Counted from the stretch's first letter, positions 1 through 10,001 are shown. The stretch is DNA of 40,820 bases from Dehalococcoidia bacterium (GCA_009693105.1 SHXV01000009.1:1-40820), one strand, 5' to 3'. Notes: a model not told the origin generated them from the letters alone. A program made the numbers and translations.

Positions 1-659
1 TCCGGGCAGACTTCGGTGCAGCACTTGGTGATGTTGCACATGGAGATCATCGCCTCGTCCTTGATAAAGTCGATCCGATCGAGCCCATCCATCGGGTGCA
101 TATCCAGGCTGGCCAGCCGCACCAGGAAGCGGGGGCCGGCGAAGCGGTCGAAGTTCTCATGCGTGCGCAGGACATGGCAGACGTCCTGGCAGAGGAAGCA
201 TTCGATGCACTTGCGGAACTCCTGTACCCGGTCGATGTCCTCTTGCTTGAAGATGAAGTCCGCGCCCGGCTTGGGGGTGAACGGCTTGATCTTTTTGTTG
301 ATCTCGTAGTTCCAGGACACGTCGGTGACCAGGTCCTTGATATGGGGGAACGCCTTGAGCGGGTAGACGTACAACGGCTCGCTGGGGTCGAAGTCGTCCA
401 GGCGTGTCTTGCACATCAGCCGGGGCTTGCCGTTCACCTCGGCGCTGCAGGAGCCGCACTTCGCTGCCTTGCAGTTCCAGCGGACGGCCAGATCGGGCTG
501 GTGATGGGACTGGATGTAGTGGATGGCGTCCAGTACCACCCAGCCCGCGCCGACGGGGATGGTGTAGGTCGTCTCCTTTAGCGCCCCGCCTTCGCCACGG
601 GGAAGGTGCACGGTCACGGACTGGCCGGTGGTGGTTTGCATCGTGGTTTGTATTGTCAT
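1..659 (-). CDS. sdhB: Succinate dehydrogenase/fumarate reductase iron-sulfur subunit (C-terminus cut by window edge)
   Basis: Manual reverse-strand translation from ATG at 659: MTIQTTMQTTTGQSVTV...WNCKAAKCGSCSAEVNGKPRLMCKTRL...CIECFLCQDVCHV...NITKCCTEVCP; 2Fe-2S and 4Fe-4S/3Fe-4S cysteine motifs; ATGA overlap with sdhA stop. Confidence 0.95.
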   Translation of the reverse strand, partial: MTIQTTMQTTTGQSVTVHLPRGEGGALKETTYTIPVGAGWVVLDAIHYIQSHHQPDLAVRWNCKAAKCGSCSAEVNGKPRLMCKTRLDDFDPSEPLYVYPLKAFPHIKDLVTDVSWNYEINKKIKPFTPKPGADFIFKQEDIDRVQEFRKCIECFLCQDVCHVLRTHENFDRFAGPRFLVRLASLDMHPMDGLDRIDFIKDEAMISMCNITKCCTEVCP

Positions 660-2386
660 GGTACGGCCCTCGATTCACTCGTCGCTAAGGCGCGGAGATC
701 CTCCGGCATCTCTGGTTTGGGTGTCGTCGTGACTTCCATCTCGTCGCCACGGCGGCGGCTGACGCTGCTGACGGACTCCCAGTGGCCGTGGTCCGTCTCC
801 GGGAAGTCATCGCGGGTGTGGCCGCCGCGGCTCTCCTCCCGCTGCAGGGCGCAACGGGAAACGGCCTCCGCCACGGTGAGCATGTGGCGCATGTCCCAAC
901 TCAGGTGCCAGCCCGGGTTGTAGAGCCGGCTGCCCTCGACGTACATTGCGGGCATCCGCTGCGCGATCTCGCGGATGGTTTCGATGCACTTGCGCAGGTC
1001 GTCGGCGGTGCGGATGATCCCCGCCCCCGTCTGCATCGCGTCCTGGAGGGCGTTCTGCAGATCGTACGGCGTCTCGCCCCTGGCGCGCTCGAACGGGGCG
1101 GCCATCTCCTTCGCCGTGTCATCCACGACCTGCTGGTTAATCGCCGTCGTGGATTGCCCCCTGGCGAAGTCCGCCGCCGCTTGTCCCGCCCGCTTGCCGA
1201 ACACCAGCAGGTCGGACAGGGAGTTGCCGCCCAGCCGGTTTGCGCCGTGCATGCCGCCCGCGCATTCGCCGCAGGCGAACAGCCCAGGCACGGTGGTTTG
1301 GGCCGTCTCCGGTTCCACGCGGATGCCGCCCATCATGTAGTGCATCGTCGGCCCGACTTCCATCGGTTCCTTGGTGATGTCGACGTCCGCCAGGTCCTTG
1401 AACTGGTGGTACATGCTAGGCAGCTTGCGCTTGATGTACTCCGCCTCCCGGTGGGAGATGTCCAGGAATACGCCGCCGTGGGGGGAGCCCCGGCCCGCGC
1501 GCACCTCGGAGTTGATCGCCTTGGCCACGATGTCCCGGGTGGAGAGCTCCATGCGCGCGGCGTCGTAATTCTCCATAAAGCGCTCGCCGTTGGAGTTCTT
1601 GAGGAGGCCGCCCTCCCCGCGGACCGCTTCCGTGATCAGGATGCCACGCACGCCGGGAGGCCAGACCATGCCGGTGGGGTGGAACTGGGTGAACTCCATG
1701 TCCAGCAGATCCGCCCCCACTTCGTAGGCCATGCCCATGCCATCGCCCGTGTATTCCCATGAGTTGGAGGTGATGTGGTACATCTTGCCGATGCCGCCCG
1801 TAGCCATGATCACCGCCTTGGCCCGGAAGATGATGAAGCGGCCGTTCTCACGCCAGTAGGCGAATGCGCCGGTGACGCGGCCGTCCTCCGTGAGCAGGCG
1901 CCCTACCGTGCACTCCATGAATACGTCGATGCCGGCGTGGATGCCCCGGTCCTGCAGCGTCCGGATGATCTCCAGGCCGGTGCGGTCGCCCACGTGGGCA
2001 AGGCGGCGGAAGGAGTGGCCGCCGAAGGCGCGTTGCAGGATGCGGCCGTCATCGGTGCGGTCCCACACGGCGCCCCATTCTTCCAGCTCCTTCACGCGCT
2101 CCGGGGCCTCCTGGGCGTGGATCTGGGCCATGCGCCAGTTGTTCATGAACTTGCCGCCCTGGATCGTGTCCCGGAAGTGGGTTTTCCAGCCGTCCTCCGG
2201 ATCGACGTTGCCCAGCGCGGCGGCGACGCCGCCCTCCGCCATGACGGTGTGGGCCTTGCCCAGCAGCGACTTGCAGACCAGCGCTACTTTCACCCCGTTC
2301 GCCGATGCCTCGATGGCGGCGCGTATTCCGGCGCCGCCCGCGCCGATTACCAGGATGTCGTAATCGTGTGTATCAAAATCGGCCAT
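656..2386 (-). CDS. sdhA: Succinate dehydrogenase flavoprotein subunit
   Basis: Start at MADFDTHDYDILVIGAGGAGIRAAIEA; HTVMAEGG, FTQFHPTGM and GECAGGMHGANRLGGNSLSDLLVFG motifs. Confidence 0.96.
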   Translation of the reverse strand: MADFDTHDYDILVIGAGGAGIRAAIEASANGVKVALVCKSLLGKAHTVMAEGGVAAALGNVDPEDGWKTHFRDTIQGGKFMNNWRMAQIHAQEAPERVKELEEWGAVWDRTDDGRILQRAFGGHSFRRLAHVGDRTGLEIIRTLQDRGIHAGIDVFMECTVGRLLTEDGRVTGAFAYWRENGRFIIFRAKAVIMATGGIGKMYHITSNSWEYTGDGMGMAYEVGADLLDMEFTQFHPTGMVWPPGVRGILITEAVRGEGGLLKNSNGERFMENYDAARMELSTRDIVAKAINSEVRAGRGSPHGGVFLDISHREAEYIKRKLPSMYHQFKDLADVDITKEPMEVGPTMHYMMGGIRVEPETAQTTVPGLFACGECAGGMHGANRLGGNSLSDLLVFGKRAGQAAADFARGQSTTAINQQVVDDTAKEMAAPFERARGETPYDLQNALQDAMQTGAGIIRTADDLRKCIETIREIAQRMPAMYVEGSRLYNPGWHLSWDMRHMLTVAEAVSRCALQREESRGGHTRDDFPETDHGHWESVSSVSRRRGDEMEVTTTPKPEMPEDLRALATSESRAVP

Positions 2387-2388
2387 AA

Positions 2389-3168
2389 CTAGAATGCGCT
2401 CCAGGTGTTTAGGTCGGTGATCGTGCCGGTGGCGACGAGCCGAATGTAGAGGTCGGTGCTGCCGACGACGATGAGGCTTGTCCACGCCCAGAAGCGGTGG
2501 TGCTCATTCCACACCGTCGCGAGGTCCCAGACACGCTTGCGGGCGCGGCTACCGACAGAGCAACTGAAGCAGTTCAGGCTTCCGCCGATGAAGTGCCGCA
2601 GTGAGTGGCAGGAGAACGTGTACATCATCAGCAGGAAAGCGTTTAGCGTCATGATGATCGACCCCACGCCAACCCCGAACTCGCCCTCGTAGCGGAACGC
2701 CTTCAGCGTCCCCCACCAGAGGAAGATGTTAAACACCAGCGCCACGTACATGAAGTAGCGATGCAGGTTTTGCACCAGCAGCGGGCCGCGTTCGCCCGGG
2801 TACTTCCCGGGGGCGACGCCCTGCACGGCGCAGGCGGGTGGGCTGAAGAAGAAGGAGCGGTAGTAAGCGCGGCGGTAGTAATAGCAGGTAGCCCGGAAGC
2901 CGCCCGGCGCCCAGAGGATGAGGAAGGCGGGCGAAATCCAGCCGGGCAGCCAGCCGGGCCGGATCAGCGGCTCATAGAGCGGCGAGAGGTACGGCCCCGC
3001 TTCAAAGTCCCTGCCGATGGCGGCAGCGACCGTGAGATAGACACCGAAGAGCCCGAGGGTGATGACGACGAGCAGCGGTTCGACCCACCAGCGATCCGTG
3101 CGCTGGGTCGTGCCCGGGCCGGGCTGCGTGTTCCACTGTTGGGAAGCCGTGACTTGCGCCATGTCCAT
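2389..3168 (-). CDS. Succinate dehydrogenase membrane (cytochrome b-like) subunit
   Basis: 259 aa polytopic protein immediately upstream of sdhA; multiple hydrophobic segments with conserved-looking His (NLHRYFMY, CHSLRHFIGG). Confidence 0.75.
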   Translation of the reverse strand: MDMAQVTASQQWNTQPGPGTTQRTDRWWVEPLLVVITLGLFGVYLTVAAAIGRDFEAGPYLSPLYEPLIRPGWLPGWISPAFLILWAPGGFRATCYYYRRAYYRSFFFSPPACAVQGVAPGKYPGERGPLLVQNLHRYFMYVALVFNIFLWWGTLKAFRYEGEFGVGVGSIIMTLNAFLLMMYTFSCHSLRHFIGGSLNCFSCSVGSRARKRVWDLATVWNEHHRFWAWTSLIVVGSTDLYIRLVATGTITDLNTWSAF

Positions 3169-3246
3169 CCTTTCTTGCGTCAGGACGCTAAGAGTGGGGG
3201 CGTGAACCTGGGTGGGCGGCGGGACAGTGTGTGAAAACCCGTCGCA

Positions 3247-3275
3247 ACAGTAGCACAGGCAACGGCTGTGAACAA
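3247..3275 (-). promoter_or_regulatory. Possible sigma70-type promoter for the sdh operon
   Basis: On the minus strand: TTGTTC-17 nt-TACTGT with TG one base upstream of the -10 (TGCTACTGT), located about 80-100 bp upstream of the first sdh gene. Confidence 0.3.
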
Positions 3276-3288
3276 CCGACGGCGTCCT

Positions 3289-4632
3289 TCATTTGCCGAT
3301 GCAGAACCGGCTGAAGATGGCGTCCAGCAGGTCCTCCGTCACGTCCTCTCCCGTGATCTCGCCCAGGGCGCGCACGGCCTCCGCCAGGTCCACGCCGGCC
3401 ATGTCCTCCGGAGCACCGGCGGCGACCCCGCGCAGCGCCTCCTCGACGGCCAGGCGGGCGCGCCGGATGGCATCCACCTGGCGTGCGGAGGCCATGAGCG
3501 CCTGTTCCAGCGATGACGCGCCGCTCCCGTGCGCTCCCAGCCGGGCGACGATGGCGTCCGCCAGCTCCTCCATGCCCACGCCGGTGAGGGCGGAGACCCG
3601 GACCGCCGACAGCGGCAGCGCTGCCGTTTCGAACGCGGGGGACAGGTCGGCCTTGTTCACGACGGCGATGGCGGGGCGTTCACCCGCCGCCTCCAGCAGG
3701 GCGCGATCATCCGCGCTCAACGGGGTAGAGCCGTCCAGCACCAGCAGGATGAGATCGGCGGAGCGCAAAGCGGCGCGGCTGCGCTCCACGCCGAGCCGCT
3801 CCACCGGATCGATGGCCTCGTTGATGCCCGCCGTGTCGATCAGGACCAGGGGGACGCCGCGCACGCTCGCCGTCTCCTCGATCACGTCTCGCGTGGTGCC
3901 GGGGACAGCGGTGACGATAGCGCGCTCCCGCTCCAGCATCCGGTTGAGCAGGCTGGATTTGCCCACGTTGGGCCGCCCGACGATCGCCGTGCGCACGCCT
4001 TCGCGGTAGAGCGCGCCCACCGTCGCGCCCGCCAGCAACCGGGCCAGGGCGTCGTGCGCCGCGGTCAGCTGGGGGCGGATATCGTCCGGGGGGACGTCAT
4101 CATCGGGGAAGTCGACGCGAGCGCTGAGGTAGGCCAGCACGTCGAGCAGCGTCCGCCGCACCTCGCCCACCCGCCGCGAGAGCGATCCCTCCAGCCCGGC
4201 GATGGCCAGCCGCTGGGCTGCGTCCGTCTGTGCGGCGATGGTGGCCAGCACCGCCTCCGCCTGCGCCAGGTCCAGTCGCCGGTTGAGGAAGGCGCGCAGG
4301 GTGAACTCCCCCGCCTCCGCCGCTCGCGCCCCCGCGGCCAGCGTCGCGCCCAGGGCGCGCCGCAGGACCACGGGTCCGCCGTGGCACTGGAACTCCACCA
4401 CATCCTCCCCCGTGTAGGTGTGGGGGGCCAGCATAAGCGCGCCCAGCGCGTGGTCGATGATGGAGCCGTCGGCGGGGTCGTGGATGCCACCGTAGACGAG
4501 GCGGTGGTCGCCGAGGGGGCGGTCGAACAGCGCCGCTCCCATCGCCCGCGCCTCCGGCCCGGAGATGCGCACGATGCCGACGCCGCCCAGGCCCAGCGGC
4601 GTCGCGATGGCGGCGATGGTGTCGTCTTTCAT
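3289..4632 (-). CDS. mnmE: tRNA uridine-5-carboxymethylaminomethyl(34) synthesis GTPase MnmE
   Basis: MKDDTIAAIATPLGLGGVGIVRISGPEA start, GRPNVGKSSLLN P-loop, DTAGI, NKAD, C-terminal FCIGK. Confidence 0.96.
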   Translation of the reverse strand: MKDDTIAAIATPLGLGGVGIVRISGPEARAMGAALFDRPLGDHRLVYGGIHDPADGSIIDHALGALMLAPHTYTGEDVVEFQCHGGPVVLRRALGATLAAGARAAEAGEFTLRAFLNRRLDLAQAEAVLATIAAQTDAAQRLAIAGLEGSLSRRVGEVRRTLLDVLAYLSARVDFPDDDVPPDDIRPQLTAAHDALARLLAGATVGALYREGVRTAIVGRPNVGKSSLLNRMLERERAIVTAVPGTTRDVIEETASVRGVPLVLIDTAGINEAIDPVERLGVERSRAALRSADLILLVLDGSTPLSADDRALLEAAGERPAIAVVNKADLSPAFETAALPLSAVRVSALTGVGMEELADAIVARLGAHGSGASSLEQALMASARQVDAIRRARLAVEEALRGVAAGAPEDMAGVDLAEAVRALGEITGEDVTEDLLDAIFSRFCIGK

Positions 4633-4766
4633 GGAGCCAGCGCCACGGCGACCGTCCAGCCGTCGCCCAAGGAACCGAGGCGGTCGGTGTTCGTGAGCCG
4701 CTCGGAGAGCGCGACGAGTCGTGCTTGTTCCGCCTCGTTCGCGGCGACTGCGTCCGTTATTCCCAC
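4629..4766 (-). pseudogene. 45-codon ORF resembling the N-terminus of a DinB-family protein, truncated at the mnmE start
   Basis: Manual translation from GTG at 4766: (V)GITDAVAANEAEQARLVALSERLTNTDRLGSLGDGWTVAVALAP*. It begins inside the ftsK stop region and its TGA overlaps the mnmE ATG. It resembles the DinB-superfamily opening (ANEAERARL...LGDGWTVAALLAHLAFWD). Below the 60-aa cut of the ORF track. Confidence 0.55.
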
Positions 4767-7192
4767 GTCACGTCCGCTTCCAGGCTGCCGGCGGACACGA
4801 GCACCTCCCGTGAGGCACCGCCCTCGGCCACACCGACGATGCCCTCTTCCTCCAGCTCGTCCATCAGCCGGGCGGCGCGTGGGTAGCCGATGCGCAGCCG
4901 GCGCTGCAGCATCGATGTGGAGATGCGGGTGTGCTCCAGCGCCAGGTCTTTCGCCCGCTCGAACAACGCGTCCTTGCGGCTCTCGGCCTCCTCGATGTCG
5001 TGGGCGTGGCGCGCTTCCTCTAGCAGGTGGTCGTAGATCACCGGCTTGTGCTTGACCCCGGCCCTGGCCCAGAACTGGACCAGGGCCTCGATCTCCTGGT
5101 CAGACACGTACACGCCCTGGATCCGCCGCGGCTGCGCCGAATCCGTGCTCATGTACAGCATATCGCCCCGTCCCAGCAGCTTCTCCGCCCCCACCGAGTC
5201 CAGGATGGTGCGCGAGTCCACCTGTGAGCTGACGGCGAAGGCGATGCGGGTGGGGAAATTCGCCTTGATCAGGCCGGTGACGACGTCTACGGACGGCCGC
5301 TGCGTCGCCACGATGAGGTGGATGCCGGTGGCGCGGGCGAGCTGGGCCAGCCGGCAGATCTGCTTCTCCACTTCGTACGGCGCTGCCATCATTAAATCTG
5401 CCAGCTCATCGATGACTAGCACCCAGTAAGGGAGCTTCTCCGCCACTTTCGGGTGGCGGTTGTACCCTTCGATGTTGCGCACAGCGAGCTGGGCGAACTT
5501 GCGGTAGCGCGCCTCCATCTCGCTGATCACGGCGGCCAGCGCGCCCGGCACTTCGTCAACGTCGACGATGATGCGGGAGAATGCCAGGTGCGGCGTCATC
5601 GCGAACGGGGTCAGTTCCACCCGCTTGGGGTCCACCATGATGAAGCGGATGTCCTCCGGGGAGCAGCGCATCAGTAGGGAAGCGATGATCGCGTTGAGGC
5701 ATACGCTCTTGCCGGAGCCGGTCGCCCCGGCGATCAGGAGGTGGGGCATCTTGGCGAGGTCGGCCACGAGGGGCTCCCCGGATACGCCCTGCCCCAGGGC
5801 GATGCCCAGCCGGGAGCGCGCGGACAGCCGGGCGAACTGCGGGCTCTCCAGCACGGAGCGCAGCGTCACCACCGACGCGTCGTGGTTCGGCACCTCAATG
5901 CCGACGATGGGCTTGCCCGGCACCGGCGCCTCGATGCGCAGGGAGGGGGCGGCCAGTGCCAGCGCCAGGTCGTTGGCCAGGGAGGTGATCTGGTTCACGC
6001 GTACCCGTGTGCGGGAGACCTCCTCCGTCCGCACGCGGGGGCGGCCATCCCGGTCCAGGATGGGCCGTCCGTCCCTATCCCGCTCCTGCACCGCGCGCGT
6101 CTTCACTTCCCAGCCCGGCTCGACGCCGAACTGAGTGACGGTGGGGCCTTCGCTAATTTCGACCACGCGGGCGTCCACGCCGAAGCTCCCCAGCGTTTGC
6201 ACGATCAGCTCGGCGCGGCGGGCGTTGTCCATCGCCGCGGCTTCGCGCGTGCCGGCGGGCTTGAGCAGGTCCATCGCCGGCAGCTCCCAGCCGGTCGCGC
6301 TGTGCGTTGGCGTGTCCGCTGGCGCCGCCATGTCCGCCATGTGCGTAGGCGAAGGGCGATCAGGCAGGGTGAGCGGAGAAAGTGGACGGGCGCTGGCGAA
6401 CAAGGCGGGGGCCTCAACGCTCCTGCTGAGCGTGGCGATGCGCCGGAAGCCGGGGCCGTCCGCCGTATCGCCGCCCCCGTCGTCGCTGCCGTACCGTGCG
6501 CGCGACCGTCCCACGTCCAGCGGCACCATGTCCTCATCGTCGCCGCGGCGGAACAGCCAGCGCAGGCCGCCGATGGCCACCGTGCCCAGGCTCCAGGCCA
6601 GTTCCGGCAATCGCAGCGCGAGGAGCGCGTCCCAGAGCGCCGGGGAGCGGCGGGCGAGCGCCGCCATCGTTCGGGGAGCGACCAGCGTGGTCCCCGCAAG
6701 CGAGAGGGCGAGCCAGCTGAGCACGGCGAGGGCACCGGAGAAGAGCGACTTTCCGATCTCGCCGCCCGCGCTGACTTCATCGAGATGGGCGTTGCCGGCG
6801 GTCCAGTCCGGGCGATAGAACGAGAGCAACCCTAGCAGAACGACGCCCAGCACCAGCACCCCCGTCAGCCGGCGCCAGAAGACGAGCGAACGGGGCAGCA
6901 TGCGGCGGGAGAGGCCCATGCCGATCGCGACGGCGACCAGCACCGCGGGCAGGGCGCCCACGCCTAACCAGCGCACGAAGAAGCCGACGACGGCGGCGAC
7001 AAGGTCTGTGATCGGGATCAGCCAGGGGACAACCGCCACCGCGAGCAGCGCCAGGGTAAGCCCCACGTAGTCAGGACGTAGCGCGGCGACGATGGCCTCC
7101 CCCAGCCGGGGGCCGCCGCGGGCGCGCGCTGCACGGTACGATCGCCTTGGGGCGACGCCCCGGCGGCGGGTGGTCTGCCGTGCTCTTGCCAT
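4757..7192 (-). CDS. ftsK: DNA translocase FtsK/SpoIIIE family
   Basis: N-terminal TM segments, GATGSGKSVCLNAIIASLL Walker A, VLVIDELADLMM Walker B, C-terminal winged-helix gamma domain. Start MARARQ chosen because AAGGAGG lies 5 nt upstream. Confidence 0.95.
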   Translation of the reverse strand: MARARQTTRRRGVAPRRSYRAARARGGPRLGEAIVAALRPDYVGLTLALLAVAVVPWLIPITDLVAAVVGFFVRWLGVGALPAVLVAVAIGMGLSRRMLPRSLVFWRRLTGVLVLGVVLLGLLSFYRPDWTAGNAHLDEVSAGGEIGKSLFSGALAVLSWLALSLAGTTLVAPRTMAALARRSPALWDALLALRLPELAWSLGTVAIGGLRWLFRRGDDEDMVPLDVGRSRARYGSDDGGGDTADGPGFRRIATLSRSVEAPALFASARPLSPLTLPDRPSPTHMADMAAPADTPTHSATGWELPAMDLLKPAGTREAAAMDNARRAELIVQTLGSFGVDARVVEISEGPTVTQFGVEPGWEVKTRAVQERDRDGRPILDRDGRPRVRTEEVSRTRVRVNQITSLANDLALALAAPSLRIEAPVPGKPIVGIEVPNHDASVVTLRSVLESPQFARLSARSRLGIALGQGVSGEPLVADLAKMPHLLIAGATGSGKSVCLNAIIASLLMRCSPEDIRFIMVDPKRVELTPFAMTPHLAFSRIIVDVDEVPGALAAVISEMEARYRKFAQLAVRNIEGYNRHPKVAEKLPYWVLVIDELADLMMAAPYEVEKQICRLAQLARATGIHLIVATQRPSVDVVTGLIKANFPTRIAFAVSSQVDSRTILDSVGAEKLLGRGDMLYMSTDSAQPRRIQGVYVSDQEIEALVQFWARAGVKHKPVIYDHLLEEARHAHDIEEAESRKDALFERAKDLALEHTRISTSMLQRRLRIGYPRAARLMDELEEEGIVGVAEGGASREVLVSAGSLEADVTWE

Positions 7193-7270
7193 GCCGCCCT
7201 CCTTGCCCTGTCTCGCCGTCCGCATCCCCCCACGGACGTTCGGCGCCCCGGAGCCTCAGGTGCCGGCCCG

Positions 7271-8935
7271 CTAGACCTCCACCGCCACCGGCAACACCAT
7301 GGGGCGCCGGTGGGTCTCATCGTGGAGGAAGCGCGCCACCCCATCCTTTACCCTGGTGTTGACCAGCGCCCAGTCCACGGCGTGCCCCTCCCCGGGGAGG
7401 GAGTGGAGTGCCACCTCTCTGGTGCGCTGGAGCAGGTCCTCCGATTCTTCAACATCGACAAAGCCGCGGGACACCACCTCCGGCAGCCCCAGCACCTTGC
7501 CCGTTCGCTTCTCGATGGTCACGATGACGACGACCATGCCGTCCGAGGCCAGGTGCTTGCGGTCGCGCAGCACCAGGCTGTCCACGTCGCCGACACCGAG
7601 GCCGTCCACGTACACGTAGTCGCCGGAGACGTGCCCCTCGATGTACGCTTCCTGGTCGTCGATCTCAAGGACATCCCCATCCTCCAGGACGAAGATGTTC
7701 TGGGGGTCGATACCCATCTGCGTGCCCAGCTGGGCGTGGTGGACCAGGTGCCGGTACTCGCCGTGAATCGGCAGGAAGTAGCGGGGCCGCACCAGGCTCA
7801 GGACGAGCTTGAGCTCCTCCTGTGCGGCGTGGCCGCGCACGTGGACCCCCGGCGCGATCCGGCTGTAGAGCACGCGGGCGCCCATCTTGTACAGGTTATC
7901 GATCACGCGATCGACCAACGCTTCGTTGCCGGGAATGGGGGTGGATGACGTGATCACCGTATCCCCCGGGACGATATCGACGTACTGGTGATCGCGCCGC
8001 GCCATCCGCGCCAGCGCCGACGTCGGCTCACCCTGGCTTCCGGTGCAGATGATGACGAGCTTCTCATGCGGGGTCTTTCGCATCTCATCCGGGCGGAGCA
8101 GCGTTCCGGGCTTGGCGCGGAGGTAGCCCAGCTCCTGCGCCATCTGGGAGTTGTCCATCATGCTGCGGCCGGTGATGAAGACCTTGCGGCCGTGGCGCTC
8201 CGCCGCGTCGATCACCTGCTGCACGCGGGCGATCAGCGAGGCGAACGTGGCGATGATGACCCGCCCCTCCGCGTTTCCGATGATCTGGGCCAGCGCTTCC
8301 CCCACCACCTGCTCGGACGGCGTAAAGCCGCTTACCTCCGCGTAGGTGGAATCGGAGCAGAGTAGCAGGATGCCCTTGTCGCCCTCGGCGGAGAGGCGGG
8401 AGAGGTCGGTGTGCTGGCCCATCACGGGAGTGTGGTCCAGCTTGAAGTCGCCCGTGTGGATAATCGTGCCCAGCGGGGTGCGGATCACCAGGCCCGCGGC
8501 GTCCGGGATGCTGTGGGCTACGCGGAAGAACTCCACCTCAAACACGCCCGCCCGGATCGGCGGCGAGGGTGGCTCCACCACATGCAGGTCCTGCAGCGCG
8601 TCGTTCAGGCGGGCCTCCTTCAGCTTGACGGAGACGAGCCCGTTGGTGAGGCGGGTACAGTAGATGGGCGCCCGCACCTCCCGCAGGAGGTAGGGGAGCG
8701 CGCCGATGTGGTCTTCATGGCCGTGGGTGAGGAATATCCCGCGCAGCCGGTCGGCGCGCTCTCTCAGGTAGGAGATGTCCGGGATGACGAGGTCCACCCC
8801 CAGCATCTCTTCTTCCGGGAACATCAGCCCGGCATCGACCATGATGATGTCGTTGCCGTACTCAATGAGCATGCAATTGCGGCCGATCTCCCCAAGGCCG
8901 CCAAGCGGAATAACGCGAAGTTTAGATTCAGGCAT
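7271..8935 (-). CDS. rnj: Ribonuclease J
   Basis: MPESKLRVIPLGGLGEIGRNCMLIEYGNDIIMVDAGLMFPEEEMLGVDLVIPDISYL; THGHEDHIGALPY metallo-beta-lactamase motif; SGHAAQEE-like VRGHAAQEEL. Confidence 0.96.
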   Translation of the reverse strand: MPESKLRVIPLGGLGEIGRNCMLIEYGNDIIMVDAGLMFPEEEMLGVDLVIPDISYLRERADRLRGIFLTHGHEDHIGALPYLLREVRAPIYCTRLTNGLVSVKLKEARLNDALQDLHVVEPPSPPIRAGVFEVEFFRVAHSIPDAAGLVIRTPLGTIIHTGDFKLDHTPVMGQHTDLSRLSAEGDKGILLLCSDSTYAEVSGFTPSEQVVGEALAQIIGNAEGRVIIATFASLIARVQQVIDAAERHGRKVFITGRSMMDNSQMAQELGYLRAKPGTLLRPDEMRKTPHEKLVIICTGSQGEPTSALARMARRDHQYVDIVPGDTVITSSTPIPGNEALVDRVIDNLYKMGARVLYSRIAPGVHVRGHAAQEELKLVLSLVRPRYFLPIHGEYRHLVHHAQLGTQMGIDPQNIFVLEDGDVLEIDDQEAYIEGHVSGDYVYVDGLGVGDVDSLVLRDRKHLASDGMVVVIVTIEKRTGKVLGLPEVVSRGFVDVEESEDLLQRTREVALHSLPGEGHAVDWALVNTRVKDGVARFLHDETHRRPMVLPVAVEV

Positions 8936-8976
8936 AACGCTCCACTGCTCTTTGAATTCTTCTTATCGACATAATA

Positions 8977-9591
8977 CTACATCAACCTTAGTTGTTCCGT
9001 TTGCGCTGTTGGTTTCGGCGCTGACTCCGCCTCCCCCGGCTCGCCGAGCGCAGCGATGATCTCGCCCAGCTTGCGGAAGTCGGCCTCGATCGCCTGCCGC
9101 AGCGCCTGCTGACGTAAGGCCGCTGCCGGGTGGTACATCGCCATGTAGGTGACGTTGCCGATGACCTCCGAGTGGCCGTGGATGCGGCTGATCGTTTGGC
9201 CGGGGAAGAACCGTGCCATGGAGTAACGCCCCAGCGTCACGACGATCCGTGGCGCGATCGTCTCCAGTTGGCCCGTGAGGTAGCCGGAGCAGGCTTCGAT
9301 CTCGTTCGGCAGTGGGTCGCGATTGCCGGGCGGGCGGCACTTGACGATGTTGGTGATGAACACGTCCTGCCGGCGCAACCCCGCCAGCTCGATGAGCTGA
9401 TCCAGGAGCTTCCCCGCCTGGCCCACAAAGGGCCGCCCCTGCTGATCCTCGTTGAAGCCCGGCCCTTCGCCGATGAACATCACCTCGGCGTCCGCCGGCC
9501 CTTCACCGGGCACGGCGCGGGTGCGCGTGCGGGCAAGCTCACAGCGGGTGCAGGCGCGGACCTGGTCGTGGATGAGCGGCAGCGCGGTCAT
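8977..9591 (-). CDS. Uracil-DNA glycosylase (type 4-like, Fe-S)
   Basis: CTRCELARTRTRAVPGEGPADAEVMFIGEGPGFNEDQQGRPFVGQAGKLLD...NIVKCRPPGNRDPLPNEIEAC; active-site and cluster-ligand motifs. Confidence 0.93.
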   Translation of the reverse strand: MTALPLIHDQVRACTRCELARTRTRAVPGEGPADAEVMFIGEGPGFNEDQQGRPFVGQAGKLLDQLIELAGLRRQDVFITNIVKCRPPGNRDPLPNEIEACSGYLTGQLETIAPRIVVTLGRYSMARFFPGQTISRIHGHSEVIGNVTYMAMYHPAAALRQQALRQAIEADFRKLGEIIAALGEPGEAESAPKPTAQTEQLRLM

Positions 9592-9998
9592 CCACGACCC
9601 CCCGGTTGCGGTGTTGGGGAGGCTTTGCGCGGCCAGCCCGTGCCGGCCAGCATGCGCACCGCCAGGAAGATCAGCACCAGTGCGAAGATGCGCCGTAGCG
9701 CCTCGCCCGGAAGCTGGATGGCCAGCGCCCCGCCCAGGAAGCCGAAGATCATGGCCACCGGCGTCACCAGCCGCGCCACGCCCATATCGATGTTGCCGTG
9801 ACGCCGGTGCACGATGCTTCCGGCGATGGCGGTGGCGATGATCACGGCCAGAGAGGTGCCCTGCGACATGTGCTGGCTCCGGTCCAGCAGCAGCACCATG
9901 GCGGGGACGAAGATGGCACCCCCGCCGATGCCCAGCATGCCGGAGAGCCAGCCTCCCACAACCCCGATGACCAGGGCGACAACGATTTCAGGCATCAT
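9588..9998 (-). CDS. Half-size TauE/SafE-family membrane protein (downstream half)
   Basis: MMPEIVVALVIGVVGGWLSGMLGIGGGAIFVPAMVLLLDRSQHMSQGTSLAVII...; single TauE/SafE repeat with GxGGGxxxVP motif. Confidence 0.85.
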   Translation of the reverse strand: MMPEIVVALVIGVVGGWLSGMLGIGGGAIFVPAMVLLLDRSQHMSQGTSLAVIIATAIAGSIVHRRHGNIDMGVARLVTPVAMIFGFLGGALAIQLPGEALRRIFALVLIFLAVRMLAGTGWPRKASPTPQPGGRG

Positions 9999-10001
9999 CG
10001 C

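Noticed and set aside
3529-5055. 508-aa plus-strand ORF over mnmE/ftsK
   Set aside because: Antisense artefact of GC-rich coding sequence.
8936-8990. AT-rich stretch upstream of RNase J considered as a regulatory RNA or promoter
   Set aside because: Likely contains the RNase J promoter, but no convincing -35/-10 pair with proper spacing could be chosen by eye.
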